Assembly: GCF_905220365.1 (NCBI RefSeq)
Contig: NC_061125.1
Coordinates: forward strand, 12,913,831 to 12,977,830
Source of the DNA: Vanessa cardui
Taxonomy: Eukaryota > Arthropoda > Insecta > Lepidoptera > Nymphalidae
Length of the DNA stretch: 64,000 bases
Reading direction: 5' to 3'
Part shown: in pieces, positions 12,412-25,870 of the stretch
Numbering within the stretch: position 1 is the first letter of the stretch
Layout: each line of letters begins with the position of its first letter
Notes under the pieces: generated by a model
What the model was told of the DNA's origin: nothing
Seen by the model: the letters and a program-made list of their open reading frames with translations, nothing else
The model's database searches: none
Program-made: the position numbers and the translations under genes

Positions 12412-13514
12412 TGACGTATCAAATCGCGCTGACATTCAAGTTCAAACGATATCGTGGCAACCACGACCTCACACTAAGGTAACTGTTCGAGTAGGAGCTA
12501 AGCGAAATCGATGTTTATATTCAGAACATAACAAACATATTATTTTAAAATGATAGGGAAATGTTTCAAAAAAGTAATCAGGAATAGTGTTCCATGTTTA
12601 AAAAATTTTTTAATCCGTGGAATTTTGTTTTTAAACGAGTTGTGTGTACGTGTAGGCTGTGTATCAATTTAGAAAATGAAATATATTATGTAGTCTATAA
12701 TAATCTGTATCAAAGTTGAGGAACTATTTGGAAGCATGGCTAAAACAATTTTTTTATTATTATTTTTTAATTGAAATAAAAATCTCTCGCAGTCAAACTT
12801 CAGACTGTACATCACCAAAGCTTACTAAATTCCTAGTAGACAGTGTGTCTCTTTTAGTTGACTTTGGTTAGACAAGGCAACAAAACAATTTTTCTTTAGA
12901 AGCTCGCAAGCGTACTGGAACGAATGACACTCATTTGTATCAGACAGTTTAATAGATATAGGTATTGTTTATTATTTATCATTGAATTGATATCGAGGCT
13001 ATACATATTTATTGAAGTCAAAATGTATGGAAGCATTTAAACTAATCTCAGAGAATTTAAACATAGAAATTGAATTTAAAGCAATATTGAAATCCAACAA
13101 ATTTTTGGGTTCTAATTTTAAATTTTATTCACTTTGAATCGTTTATAGGACAGTATCAGTATGAGATAAGTAAAAACGAACAGATAAAGAAACAAAGTTT
13201 CCGTTGTAAGCGAACAGATGTCAAAAGGCACACGACATTGTGTTTCCCCGAGAATCCTTGAGAGCAGCTCGACTACACACGCTGCTTGCCAAGTAATAGC
13301 TGTCCAATGGAAAGCAAAGTTCTTTGTCTATTTTACTTTACGTTTGTCTGAAATGTGAAAGGTCAAAAATTAAAATGCCAACCGTTGCGAATTTTTATAC
13401 AAGAATAGGCACTTAATTTCTACAATATATTTATGAACTAGTCGACATGTCCGATTGCCTGTGTCATGCATTGAGCATGTGTGGGTCAACTCTACATTAC
13501 AATGTGCATGCATT

Positions 13515-13549
13515 ATGCAAATGTTCAAGGTCTTCCAACCGATTTGCAT
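13515..13549. promoter_or_regulatory. Inverted pair of octamer sites flanking TCAAGGTC
   Basis: ATGCAAAT (13515-13522) and its reverse complement ATTTGCAT (13542-13549) are the POU-type octamer. Between them lies TCAAGGTC (13525-13532), which matches the extended half-site bound by FTZ-F1/ERR-type nuclear receptors. Such packing in a non-repetitive stretch is a plausible enhancer core. Function is inferred from motifs only. Confidence 0.35.
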
Positions 13550-14684
13550 ATGTGTGTGTACAAAGACATGTCAATGGATTATGTAACTGAATAAGATACC
13601 AATTTAAAATGTCATCAGAATTTGAATTTCGAATAATAAAATATCGACTCATAATTTCGTCAAATAACATTCAGAATACACGAACTAAACTTCAAAATGA
13701 AATTAACCGCACCACTAACCTAAACAACGATATCGATTCGTGACAAGACTATTGCTCTTACTATTTGTTCGAACCGGGGTAGGTGCATTAGCTTGAAGTG
13801 GTCTTGTTCTCACGAGGCTCCGGCTAAACCTTTTAACTATCTGAGTTTCGGGCCACGACCCTATTTATACCATAAAACTGAACTCCTTGACATGGATGAG
13901 TTTGAATTTATGTCCTCGGCTAAGGTAAACTGAAACGCATTGGGTATCTACTTAAGTTGGTTGTTTATCTTCAATATGAGTTCTGTTTGATTTCATTGTA
14001 TATTCTAGATATAATTATAGATATAGCCTATTGCATAGGACAAAAGCCAAATAATCAACAAGCATTGAATCATTTGACATTAAATTGATGCGATATTACT
14101 AGTCGAGTGCTTGAATTAGATATGATATTAAACATGGATTTCCAAAAGATGGCGATTTAAGCGTTAACAACGCTACTATAGAAAGTTAGGGAGTAAAAAT
14201 ATAGTGGATATAGACCGTTAACAGCAATACTGTTATATTATCAATAAAGTATAGCTAAGTTATTAGCATATAACATGGAATACGTAAATAAAAAGGTTTG
14301 TCTCGTCAATGATAATTTTCAAGTATCAACATACATTTGACATTTATTTTTTGGTATCAATTAAATGTCTTTTGTTTAAATATAAATAACTATTTAATAA
14401 ATTTGGTTACATCTCACTCCATTCTACAATTATAATAAATCTTTATAAAAACCTTTAGTGCAATATAATTATGTAACAAATGAAATAAAAAAATCTGAGG
14501 AATTCGAACCCATAATTTTCGTTTATGATTCACATGTTTTAACCGATGCACCATCTTGGCATATTTAGTTTCATTTTCCTCTATTATTAAAACTGGGACC
14601 GTGATTGACAAGAACAATCCTCCCACAACCGTTGGTGGTCGAAGAACATTTCATACATTTGTTTCTTGTGTTTTTGTTTATGTA

Positions 14685-14960
14685 CTAGCTGCGCCGCGCG
14701 GTTTCGCCCACGTTAAATATTACCGCTGTTGAAACGTAAATTGTATGATGATATTATATTATCTGTGATCTTCATATGTTTTTTATTTCTTACGCTTTCT
14801 TAATTACGAAACTGAAAATGTTATTCATGTATTGTCTGCTATCACACTAGTATTTGTTTCTAGTAAATGCTACTCAACTTAAAAATTATTTTCAAATTGG
14901 TATACTAGATCCCAGAGTTAGCACGTTTTAAAAACAGACAAACAGACTGTTCAACTTTAT
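14685..14960 (-). mobile_element. Helitron-like element, minus strand
   Basis: On the plus strand it opens ctagctgcgccgcgcggttt and cgcccacg, the reverse complement of a gggcgaaaccgcg...gcagctag end. The inner part is poorly preserved and the left end is uncertain, near tattaatgtagat. Confidence 0.45.
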
Positions 14961-15950
14961 TATTAATGTAGATACCCTTAAGTTGTTCAACGAAAAGGAA
15001 TAAAAGTCACTAATTGATATAGCGTATAACTAAAACGATTTGAAACTTTGTATTTATTAAATTTTTAATAGAACTGTTTCGTGGAATATTTTAATTTAAG
15101 ACGGCTATATATATTTTAAAATATAGCAAAGGTTTTTTTTATTAGGAATCGAATGATATATGACGTAGAGAATTTATGAAAATTGAAATTAAACAATATT
15201 ATACAGACAATTAACTCGGAATTCAATTAATTAATAAAAATAGGCAATCATCTGTGCTAGGACAATTAATAAAAACGCGTAGGCTGAAACCTATAGTGTA
15301 AAGAATATTCACAGCCATTTTCCTCTAGGTAACGAGGTTACCCTTTAAAAAAGATTCATGCCTGCTCAGCGATTCTGTAAGAATTCGCTTCTTAGCGAAC
15401 ATGGTAAATGTTTACAACCCTTTTACTGAACGCCATTTTGATTCGTGTATCCTATACATTTCATAATTTTTATAGTCAACGTCGTATATCTTATTCTGAA
15501 ATGCTGTCGTAGTCTGTGGTGAGTTTCAAGTTTATTTTTACAGAATAACTCTGCTGGAATCTAAGTGATATAAACAATCCTTAAAGAATCCATACTTGCT
15601 TACTGCTGTTACCATTATAATTTTAAACACAACAAAATACATAATTAATTACACAGAACATTATCATGCATTTTGCATAGAATATGGGTTATAATTCGTC
15701 CTAGAAAGATACGAACATCTGATACGTGTCTAACTCTGGCTGACTGTCATATCCTTTTCACTCTACATAGCCGAATTAAAAATATAACGTAGGTACATTA
15801 ATATATTCTTAATTTAATAAGCTCATAAATGCACCTTTGTTTTGTTATAGTATTGAATTTAATGTATGACTAACATCGGTTTGGAAAGTAGATTCTATAG
15901 AGAAGTATTCAGTAGTTGCTCTTTTTCACCATTGTAATTAAAGAGTATAT
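14961..15950. other. AT-rich non-genic stretch
   Basis: No repeat match or coding signal. A small perfect stem (ttcgct-tctt-agcgaa) lies near 15386-15401. Confidence 0.4.
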
Positions 15951-16192
15951 AAATAAATAAATAAATAAACATGAGACAGCATCACATACATTACTCTGAT
16001 CCCAATGTTAGTAGCTACAGCACTTGTGTTATGGAAAATCAGAAGCAACGACGGTACCACAGACACCCAGATCCAAGACAACATAGAAAACTAATGATAA
16101 TTTACATCGACTCAGCCGGGAATCGAGCTCAGGACTTTGTAGTGGCGTACCCATGAAAACCGGTGTACACACCACTCGACACGGAGGTCGTC
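15951..16192 (-). mobile_element. SINE C copy, full length, minus strand
   Basis: Second tRNA-headed SINE family. On the minus strand it begins gacgacctccgtgtcgagtg, has a B-box-like sequence near agctcgattcccggctgag, then the body (tctatgttgtcttggatct, tggtaccgtcgttgcttctg), and ends in a (TTTA)n tail (plus-strand aaataaataaataa at 15951-15964). It matches 58293-58522 in the opposite orientation. Confidence 0.75.
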
Positions 16193-17674
16193 AAATATAT
16201 CAATAAAATACAATTTAATTTATAAAATGTATCCTACCAAGATATCAAAAACTACTTTTATCATTAATATAATCCTGTATTGAAATATGCTTATGTATCT
16301 TCTTTTTTTTTAAGTGTGGGATTATATTAGACCAACAACGTGCTTCAAAAATTACATATGAAGCCGTACAGACATCTCGACGATTCAAGGTAGCATACAT
16401 ATGTAGCCATACCAGCTTCACACATGAAACATTTAGTTCTTAATTTGAATTTTTTTTTTTAATTATTACTTTTAATTTATTCGTGGCAGTGAACACAATT
16501 GCTACGGTCACGACTTATAAGTAACAAGTAACCTCTATTAAAACACGAATTTGCCATTGTTTCACAATACTAACGTTATAATGAAAGCTAATATTTGAAT
16601 GGGTCATGCAATGAGTTCATTACGCCGATGGACACATTTAGCCCGAGGCGTCGTACAATATCAACCGATAAACAAGCAATTTTTAAGCCAATTACGACCA
16701 CATATTTTCATACAATATTTAATGTTTAATCGTGTCGTAGTAATCTTAAAATATTATAACTTAATAAAGGAATAACATTGACATTACATTAAACTTAGGC
16801 ATCATTAGATATTTTTGTATTAAAATACGATTTATTTAGTGGGCGTTTGGTAGCATTTGAGATTTTATAAGAGAAGTAGAAAATACTTAAAGTAATATTA
16901 CAAATATGTTCATAATCATTGTGTGCGTTTGAGTGTGTGCGTGTGTCATAATGTGACATCAGTTAATATTTATTAGTGTTTATTATCATAAATAAATAAC
17001 ACTAATTATTTTTTTCCTTAGAGATATTAACTTTGAAAAAGCTTTAACGAACCATCCATGACTTTATTGGGTGTCCGTTGACACAACTCGCTTTTTGAAG
17101 TGCTATAAAAGTAAAAGTTTAATATTTGAAGATGGGATAGTTAAGATAATACCGATGCGATGGCGAGCGATGGCACCTGCACTCATTTAACGTAACCAAT
17201 ACAAATGATTTCCTACCCTATTTCGTTTAGCAAAGAGATTATTTTCCGCTGCGTTATATTTAGAAAGAGAATACTTGATGTGGTAATCTGGTATGCCAAA
17301 GCCATACCATCGGAGCTGCCTGCATTACACAGCCTGTGATGTGACTATAAAATATCAATATTTTATAAGGGGGCGAGTTATTTTTTGATATCTATCTTCA
17401 ATATTAACACCTTGTTTGTTTATTATAAAGGATGGGATTTTTATTAATGAATGTCTTTTGATCTCGGCAGCATCTGCCCTACCGAATCTGAATTCGATAT
17501 TATGGCAGTGATTAATCGATTTTCTTAACGTATTGTGAATTCGATATTGAATGAATATGTTTTTTATTCGATTTTTAAAAATTATTAAAGAATCAAAATT
17601 CAGTTGATTAATTTTTTTCGTATGTTAGCTGAGTCGTTATATTGTATTGTATTTAGGTATGATATTAAAGGATA

Positions 17675-17899
17675 GAGCAGAGCTGGCCCAGCGGTTGGTA
17701 GGACACGCGCATATTAACATATTACGGGTTCAAACCCAATGACGTTTTATATATTAAATTTTATCGCCGAGGGAAAGTACCGTAAGATAACTTGTATGTG
17801 TTGAATTTTAACCCGGTGGAATTGATATGTTCTTCTTAAGAGATTAATTGGTCTTTACCCAGCAGTGGAATATTAGTACACCTTACTTTACCTTACTTA
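17675..17899 (+). mobile_element. SINE A copy, degenerate and internally shortened
   Basis: The head gagctggcccagcggttggt and a B-box-like acgggttcaaaccca are clear. The middle is shortened, and the end retains agcagtggaatatt and a cttactttaccttactt tail. It is an old copy with several deletions. Confidence 0.7.
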
Positions 17900-19573
17900 A
17901 AAAAATAAATATTGAACTTTATAATACGACTCTACGACTCTAGTTACGAACATAAACATAAAACTACCTTTATTAAAAAAAAAATGCTTATTACGTGGTA
18001 AATTAAGACAAAATTTCTAAACAAAACGTAATATATATATTTTTTAATGTTTCACTGTTTCTAAGCAAATATTAACGTTGTATTTGATTTCTATTCTTTC
18101 AACTATCACTAGACGAGATCAAGCTTCGAGATCTGATAGCCCGCTGACCTCCATACAAAACACAGGGTCAGACAGGGCGATAAAATAAGAACAAAATACA
18201 CACACAAAAGACTGTATGTAAGTATTTAATAAAATCAATATTTGTTCCGTGTAAAAGATCACATCTGAATTTTATTATATATGTTGAATAAATACTTGCA
18301 AAAGGCCTTTTTAACTTTGGAACTGTCGAGTAGATGGAATAGTATTTTAAAAGTATTGAAGCTAAACTTTTTTAACTTTGTACTTAGTTATCAAGTCCAG
18401 CATTTGAAATTTTGTTTAAACATATCTGTATTGTTTTACATTCTGGGACAATAATTACTAAAGCTTATTGATTGGTTGAAAGCTTGTATTGTGGAATTGT
18501 GATATATTTATTGATCACTCTTAAAATGGTTAATCTGTATCAAGTTTTTTATAGATTATATTAATAAGTTCAGCTTAAGAGTTATTCTACTATAGTCTTC
18601 CGACTGTCACTGTAGGCACAACCTTATAGTCTAAACCTTAGTGTTTACAATATACATTAATAGTAGGAATAAAACCATTACATAAGAATCCGACATGCTG
18701 CGGAACTATGTCATTATTAAACCCAACTATTTCGAATCATTTTGAAATATATCACATAAAAATGATAAATTGTGTGTTTTATCAGAATAATCATATTCAA
18801 GATCAGTTATTAAGGACATAATAATCCTTTTTAAACAGACAGTTTAAGGATGAAAATATATCAAAATTAAACGGTACTAAGTTACATTCCAAAATATGAT
18901 TTTGATAAAGTAGACAATGTTTTATATAAAAAGATATAACAAACTGCTTCCCATTTCGATTTTTGTGATTCATTTTGTTGATCACAGCTTAGACACTATG
19001 ACGCAGCTTGGTCATCTTCATCTGTCATTCTGGAATTAATAAAAGTAAAAAACGCTCAGTCCTTATTAAAAAACCGAGCACCCACTAGGCCGATGGCAGT
19101 TTTATTTCTTTTCCAACACAAACTATAGATCGGATCTTGTCCAAAGGGCGCATTTTTTAAACGAAATACTTATGTCATAAATGTTTAAAAGGGAACACTT
19201 TTTAAGGTTATTTTGAATAATATTTCTCCTATTAAGGACAATTTATAGACCGTTCTTAAAAGGGTATTTTATTATGTAGGTTTTGATGTTAGTGAAGCTT
19301 TATATTGTAAAGGATCTCTTTAACGATTTTATATGGATAACGAAACGATATCGTTATGTATCTCATTGTTGAGGAATAGTTAGTTTATATTTGTCACATT
19401 CAAAAGGAATAAAATTTCCGATGAATGACGTACTTATTTGGGTTGACTTTGAATTTCTAGAGTATTACACATACATAATAAGCGAACAAAAATTGTTAAT
19501 ACTGTTTTTTGTGATTAATACTTGGAATGTTATTCTAGTAAGTTATCAAATGTTATAAAGTTAAACTCAAAAA

Positions 19574-19817
19574 TCCATACTAATATTATAAATGCTAAAG
19601 TAACTCTGTATGTCTGTCTCGCCTTCACGCCAAAAGTACTAGACCGATTTAAATTATATTTGGAACACAAATAGTCTAGAGCCTAAAAAGGGACATAGGC
19701 TACTTTTTTGGAAACAAAGAGATGAGACCTTTTTTTGTCAATCATTAATGTAATATTTTCAGTTAATTTCTGAAACTATTCATATTCTATGCGAGTCAAA
19801 GGGCGAGTAACGGCTAG
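19574..19817 (+). mobile_element. D1 Helitron-like element
   Basis: Begins tccatactaatattataaat and ends acggctag, the 5' TC and 3' CTAG ends shared by the D1 copies. The inside has tctgtatgtctgtctcgcc, tagaccgattt and ggacataggctacttttt. D1 resembles the non-autonomous Lep1-type Helitrons of Lepidoptera. The class assignment is from end structure and memory, not from a search. Confidence 0.55.
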
Positions 19818-21433
19818 TAGATTATATTTTTTAAATATAATTTGTACTACGGTTCCAAATATAAAGAAATCACCTTTAGAAAACATCGGAATGTAGTTAA
19901 GTGAGCGTAATTATAATGTGATACGTCAAAACGTACGAAAATATATTCGTTTTTTTAGTCCACGTGAATAAAGTCACGGGTATCAAGCTCTTATTAAATA
20001 ATTAAACACGAAAACACGATATTAATGAACGCGCAGTACTGCCGATTCTAATAGCCGCTAGGCATACCAACAATTTACTTACTTCCATTATTAAAATCAA
20101 AAATGCGTTCACACTCGACTTATAAATTGGCAATGGGCAATAATGGTTGTCGGTTTCTTTTAGCACCTCGCATTACTGTTAATTATTGAATGTTAACAAA
20201 GAAGGTGGGCGCACCTGCGTTGTTACAGTCCCTTTTATGCCGCCGACGTTTGCATTAGCAGCAAAACAAACTACAGTTTTTAATTGCCTGTCCACTGATA
20301 TACTATGTATGACGACATAGATAACAAAGCACTCTTACGTATTTGGGTAAGCGATCGTAAATTGTATGAAAATGTTCGTTTAAATATATTTAAATTAGAT
20401 CGTATTGAGTATATCTAAGTGGTAAATGTTGCGTAGCCAGTTTTTTTACTTACATATCTTTATTTCTAATCACTATTCATTAAAACGAACCGAATAAGAA
20501 TTTAATCAAGAAATCAGTTTTATTTACTTATAGGAGCACGTGCCGCGAGGTTCTTGAAGTGATAGAAGTTCTTAACTGTTACGAAAGATGGCGTTGTATG
20601 AAGGAAGTCGTAATCGGCATGATATAAACTTAGACGCGTACCGTTCGCATAAAAAATATTTTATTACTGAAATGAATTATTATTGATTATTTTTTTGACA
20701 GCTTGTCAAATTGTTAGAATTCGAATTCAATTTGAAAAAAGAATTTCGATTTTAAATATTTGATTCGTTTTGAATTATCTAGGTGATTAATCTTATTCTT
20801 AAATGAAACAGATCAGCAACACTCCTTCGTGTTTCAATTTAAGTTAACTTGACCTTACATCGAGAAATGAATCATAAATCATAATTTAATGCTGGAGCTA
20901 TTTCGAACTGATCTCAATTTGTTGGTTTTTTATGTGCTACTATTATCGATCGAACGATAAACATTCCTCTCATCGGTTCGAGCTGATAGCTAATAATTTT
21001 CACGTTATTATATACGTTCAATTCGAAATTGCAATAAATAAAAATAGACCAACGTATGATTAACTATTATTTGAAACTAGCTTGTTATCATACTAGTATT
21101 TGAAAAGAAACTCTTTTATATGTTCTAGAGCCAATAATAAAATTGTAATGTCTTTAAAAGAGAACTAGTCAAATGTTTGAAATTAAAATTCGGTACATAT
21201 GTTATTACATTAAAATTATGGAGAAGTTTTGTTTGTCTCTATTAAGGGTTACACAAAGATTTGATTTAGTTTTATCATAGACATCTTTATCATAAAGTAA
21301 GGGTTTTTTCAGATTATTTTGTTTTGTCAACGTGTTACCAAAATTGTGGTTACAGACGGTTTAAGAGCGCACGCTAGGCAGTACAGACAGTTTTACACGG
21401 AAACGATGTTTTTGTTATTATAAAATATCCCCC

Positions 21434-21679
21434 GACCGTCTGTCTGTATGTTCGCAATAAACTCCAAAACTACTGAACGGATTTTCATGCGGTTTTCACC
21501 AATAGACAGAAGGATTTACAAAGAAGGTTTAGGTAAAAATGTATTAAGGTTTTTGTGTATATAAGTTGAAATAGAACGACAGTTGTTAAGCATGTCAGAA
21601 AAATGGAACAAAAAAAAAATGTTAAAAAAATATAAAAAAAACTTATAAATACCGGTGCGAAGCAGGAATGGGTCTCTAG
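21434..21679 (+). mobile_element. D2 Helitron-like element
   Basis: Starts accgtctgtctgtatgttcg. The inside has aactactgaacggattttca, tgcggttttcaccaatagac and tgtattaaggtttttgtgta. It ends ggtgcgaagcaggaatgg, then gtctctag. D2 is told from D1 by the 'cggattttgatgcggttttt' block. Confidence 0.5.
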
Positions 21680-22840
21680 TATACGATCAAAGTTCATTTA
21701 CTGATTGAAAGATAAAATCAGGTAATTATCCTTTCCATTTGCTTAAATCACACACTGTAAAGTCACATGACAATAATCCTTCTACAATATTTAATCTTAC
21801 ACCACGCTTTGCTTACTTTAATCTGCTACTTTAGCCATCGGTGCCAGTCAAGGCAAATAAAATGCGTCAATAAAGAATAGGAATAATTTCGAATAGAGTA
21901 AGTATTCTCGACAAAGTATGGAAATTTGTATGTATATATTGTATGTAATAAGTATATTTAAGACCTACTCTGTATTTAAATGTATAATGATAATCATATC
22001 CTAAATTGTTGTTAATATTTTATTATAAAAAAATGGCGTAATTTAATAGTTCCTTAAAAAGTTATGCCTTATTTTAGTTTTTTTTTTTAATTGGCTTTGA
22101 TGAGGGTTGCCTCTACATTAACCGTGATGTTTGTTTTTGTTTTGTGCGATTTTTTTCTCAAAATACACAATTTTATTTTCGTGTTATGGATAATTTATAT
22201 TTATAGAGGAAACTTAGGAACACAATAACAATTTCAAGGTATCAGTTCTATTATACATGCTTTTAGATAAGTATAACTATGTTTAATGATTGATGTTTGC
22301 CCTAAATTTTTGAAAACAAATAAATCTCTATTCAAACATAATATTTTTCGGTAATAAAACCAAGAACAGCTACTCACGAATAACATTTATTTTAAACCGA
22401 AGACAGTGATGGCTGGCAGCTTACAAATCAAGGAACATCATGAGTCAGCGAAATTATAGTATTGTTTTTTTTTTGAGTACCATTGATTCAACGAAACTTG
22501 CTAATGGATCTTTATTTTCTTCGGAAAGATGACGAATGCTAAAAATTTTAATAGCAACGAGGTACTCTTGGTTTATTTATTCCCACCGCACTTTGTATCG
22601 GCGTCTGGCGCTCTATAATTATGTGGCAAAAATAACCTTGGGAAGAAACGCCGGTGAAAAGACGATGCATTTTTGCATATCGAAAGAATATTTCCGTTTC
22701 AAGATTTTATCTCATGATAACATGGTTTTATGATTCACACTTTAATTGATAAGTAAAACATACTAATGATCGTGTAGGAGATTATAGATTTCGTAGTTGA
22801 TTCGATTCCTTGTGATGCTATTTTGATATACAGCATACAA

Positions 22841-23128
22841 CAAGAACAACACCAGCCTGTAAATTACCCCTACTGCTGGGCTAAGGCCTCCTCTCCCTTT
22901 TGAAGAAAAGTTTTGGCACATACTCCACTGTTACACGCTGTTCCAATGCGGGTTGGTGAAATACACATGCGACAGAATTTCTATGAAATTAGACACATGC
23001 AAGTTTCCTCACAATGTTTTCCTTCACCACTGAGCACGAGATGAATTGTAAACACAAATTAAGCAAATGAAAATTCAGTGGTGCTTACCTGGGTTTGAAC
23101 TCCCAGTCATCGGTTAAGATCTAACCAC
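22841..23128 (-). mobile_element. SINE A copy, minus strand, head damaged
   Basis: Contains, in reverse complement, the tail (agcctgtaaattacccctac), the gaggcctcctctccc block, the ttcctcacaatgttttcctt block and the B-box region. The last part of the head is deleted, because cggttaagat joins directly to ctaaccac. Confidence 0.8.
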
Positions 23129-24659
23129 AATTTGTGTTCAAAATTTACAAAGTTGATTTGTTGCAAAGAAATAAATAAAAAAAATTAGGTACTTTGTAGG
23201 CCTAAATCAATCTACCTTTTCCTTACGAGCTTGTGTACATATGTAAGTTTTTATTTCAAAATCGAAATCTGTATACGATGTTGACTAAGTAACAACACTT
23301 ACTGATTAACTTCTATCTGATATTGGCTCCCATCATCTCAAACCTCGGTAGAGTTATAATACATTATAAAACAAAAAAATCATAACAAATAATATTTTCG
23401 TACTGGTAATAATGGCATGACCTACATAATTATAACTACTATATAATGTCCTACAAAATATCAATAAGAAAACTATGTACTTTGTAATTTTCAAGCATTA
23501 TCGTATAATACGATTCAAATTAAATTTAATTGCTATTGAGAAAAACCGTCGAATAAATTCCTTACCTAAATAGATTCGGAGTATTAATTTGTTCATCATA
23601 AGACTTCAATAATATATTAACTGACAAAATTAAAAAGTATTTAAATTCCCATCAATAAATTTCAACATATTGCAAATATATTTTATTGTAAATAAACGAA
23701 CTAAAATTTGTTTAACGATTATATCATGGGAAATATGTCAAGTGTAAGAGAAACTCTTTAAAAATATTCCGCTGCACATAATAGGGCGTGCGATTTATGA
23801 AACTCACGACTTGTTAAAACTTGATTTTCATAGCTTTAGACTTTTATGCATTGGTTCGCGTGAGTCGCTTTCCTTTTTTTAAAATTTCCTTATTTTTAAA
23901 CTAGGTACACACCATTTGAAATACTTGAAAATTTTTTTTATTCCAAAAGAATGTTACACTCACTTAAAGTAACTCACTAGTTAGCTTAAAATAATTTAGC
24001 ATATAGGTATATTAAGCGTGCAGAGAAATCGATCAATACTTTACTAACGTAACTCACAAAATTTAAGTGTTTGTGAGTTTTCTGTACTTAATTAAGTCAC
24101 TTACAATGTTGGAATATAATTAGAAAGAAGGCAAATTTGACAATCTTATACGTTATGGTTGGAGACAATGGTAAATATTAAAAACCATCTCTCTAGTAAC
24201 AAAATTTATTGTAAATTATAAATAGAAGTGTTTCCGAATTATATCATTCATGAATAATAAAATATCCCCAATTTCGCTTATAACATAGATAGATTATAAA
24301 ACGTCCGTCGATCAATTTTAATGTTGTCACTCTAAAACAAATTCGTACGCTATTTGAAATAGCGAAATTGTATAAACTTATTTAAATATTCCGAAATATT
24401 TACACCGATCAAATATTTGTGAATTATTTCATATGATGTATTTTCTGCTAAACTGGACTATATTTATAATAATCTCGCTCCATTTATTCGGAAATAAACA
24501 AATCGATCAAGAATATCTGACTAAATACTTTGATGCTAAAATTGTATACACGATCATCGGATACAACGATGAAAGCAGAGATCATAGATGTCTAGAAATA
24601 TGAGGTTTTCTCGCAAAGCAAACAAACTGGTAGTTCATTGGAATGCAAGTGGTTGTCTG

Positions 24660-24696
24660 TATAAAAAGTTTCATTCAAATATAAAAGTCAGTCATG
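24660..24696 (+). promoter_or_regulatory. Candidate TATA/initiator core promoter
   Basis: TATAAAAAG begins at 24660 and an arthropod initiator TCAGTC lies at 24688-24693, with its A at 24690. The TATA start is then at -30, the expected spacing. An ATG at 24694 opens only a 13-codon frame (MPTGRDISNEIDS), so any product would be noncoding or depend on splicing. No gene can be followed downstream. Confidence 0.3.
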
Positions 24697-25499
24697 CCCA
24701 CTGGCCGGGACATCAGTAATGAAATCGATTCGTAGTTTCTCAGCACAATGATACTTTTTTTTCTGGGTTTTCGTGACAGTATTCTCGATGTGATTTATCC
24801 GGTACCGAATTCCCATAACTCGATTTATATATTTTTTTATTGTAGGTATTTCTGATATTTTACAAGGTGATTGGAACACTGGCTTTTTGTAAACGATATT
24901 TTGACGTTAATTTTATGGATCGCGGATTGAAAACGTTGATATAGTTGTAAACCCGTTAATCGATTTTTTAATTAAATACATATCTGTTTAGAAGAAAATC
25001 TTCAAATTTAAAATTGTGACACTCATTGTATTAAAATAAAATTAATACAACACAATAACTATCATACAAATATCGTGCTCTTTATATATAATCTTAGTTT
25101 TGTTTGAATAAAAGAGCAGTTCTTTATTTCAAGTGAATCAGTCGTTATTCGTAAAATAAAATTATATACTTTTCTGTAATTACAAGTAATTAAGATAACG
25201 AGTAATAATGGCACGCTGTTCATTTTTTAAACTAAATAAGATAATTTTTTTCATTATTTATTACGGTCGTTTTTTCATTAATATCGTCGTGATCGAGCTT
25301 ACTTTTAGAAAAACAAATAATAAACAAAATATCACGATCCTTGAATAATTTAGTTGAAAAGAAAGTAGTACTATTAATTTATAATGAATACATTTTCCAT
25401 TGTAATCTAAAGCGTCAATTGTTCGATTCGAATCGAAAATATAATTGAACAGTTTCAACACAATGATTGCTCCGAAAACACACTTCTATATTTGTCTAA

Positions 25500-25870
25500 T
25501 AATAATTTGGTTAGTTGCAAGTCCGCCCGCGTTCTCATGCTCCCATTACCCCTACTAACAACTGAACAGTGCATCGGAATTGCCAAGAAAATCACGATAA
25601 GTATCTCTCAGTTGTCACGAACCAATTCCGACCAAAACGCTCCCGGTCGAGTTTTGAGTGAGAGGACGTGACCTTTGTGCCTGCTCGAACAACTCCAAGT
25701 GTGAAACGCCATGCCTAACCAGCGGGTGGCATGAATTGACCGACCAAATAAATTTCGTTATTATCGAAAACAGAAATTGTGGCCTTGGATATCAGACGTC
25801 GATCAAATGCCACACAAATATGCTATCTGATTTGATACGAGCTTGAACTGCGATCAGTCATTCCTTTGTT
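25500..25870. other. Complex non-repetitive island
   Basis: About 370 bp of balanced composition (for example aagtccgcccgcgttctcat at 25518 and aaaacgctcccggtcgagtt near 25635), with no match to the repeat families. It is a candidate conserved noncoding element or an untranslated exon. Confidence 0.3.

Larger units (their letters stand above)
10501..14684. other. Non-genic DNA with islands at 11540-12130, 12370-12500 and 13200-13560
   Basis: Outside the islands the sequence is AT-rich filler. The island 11540-12130 is the longest unbroken stretch of balanced composition in the left half. It includes an unremarkable open frame at 11705-11914. The two later islands carry the palindromes and octamer sites listed separately. 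Confidence 0.4.
16193..22840. other. Non-genic DNA with repeats at 17.7, 19.6 and 21.4 kb
   Basis: Besides the listed elements it holds complex islands at about 17150-17340, 20000-20290 (with aggtg-ggcg-cacct at 20203-20216, a Snail-type E-box pair) and 22400-22700. A TG-rich run lies at 16920-16945. No gene found. Confidence 0.4.

Noticed and set aside
15386..15401. ttcgct-tctt-agcgaa stem
   Set aside because: Too short and isolated to support a function.
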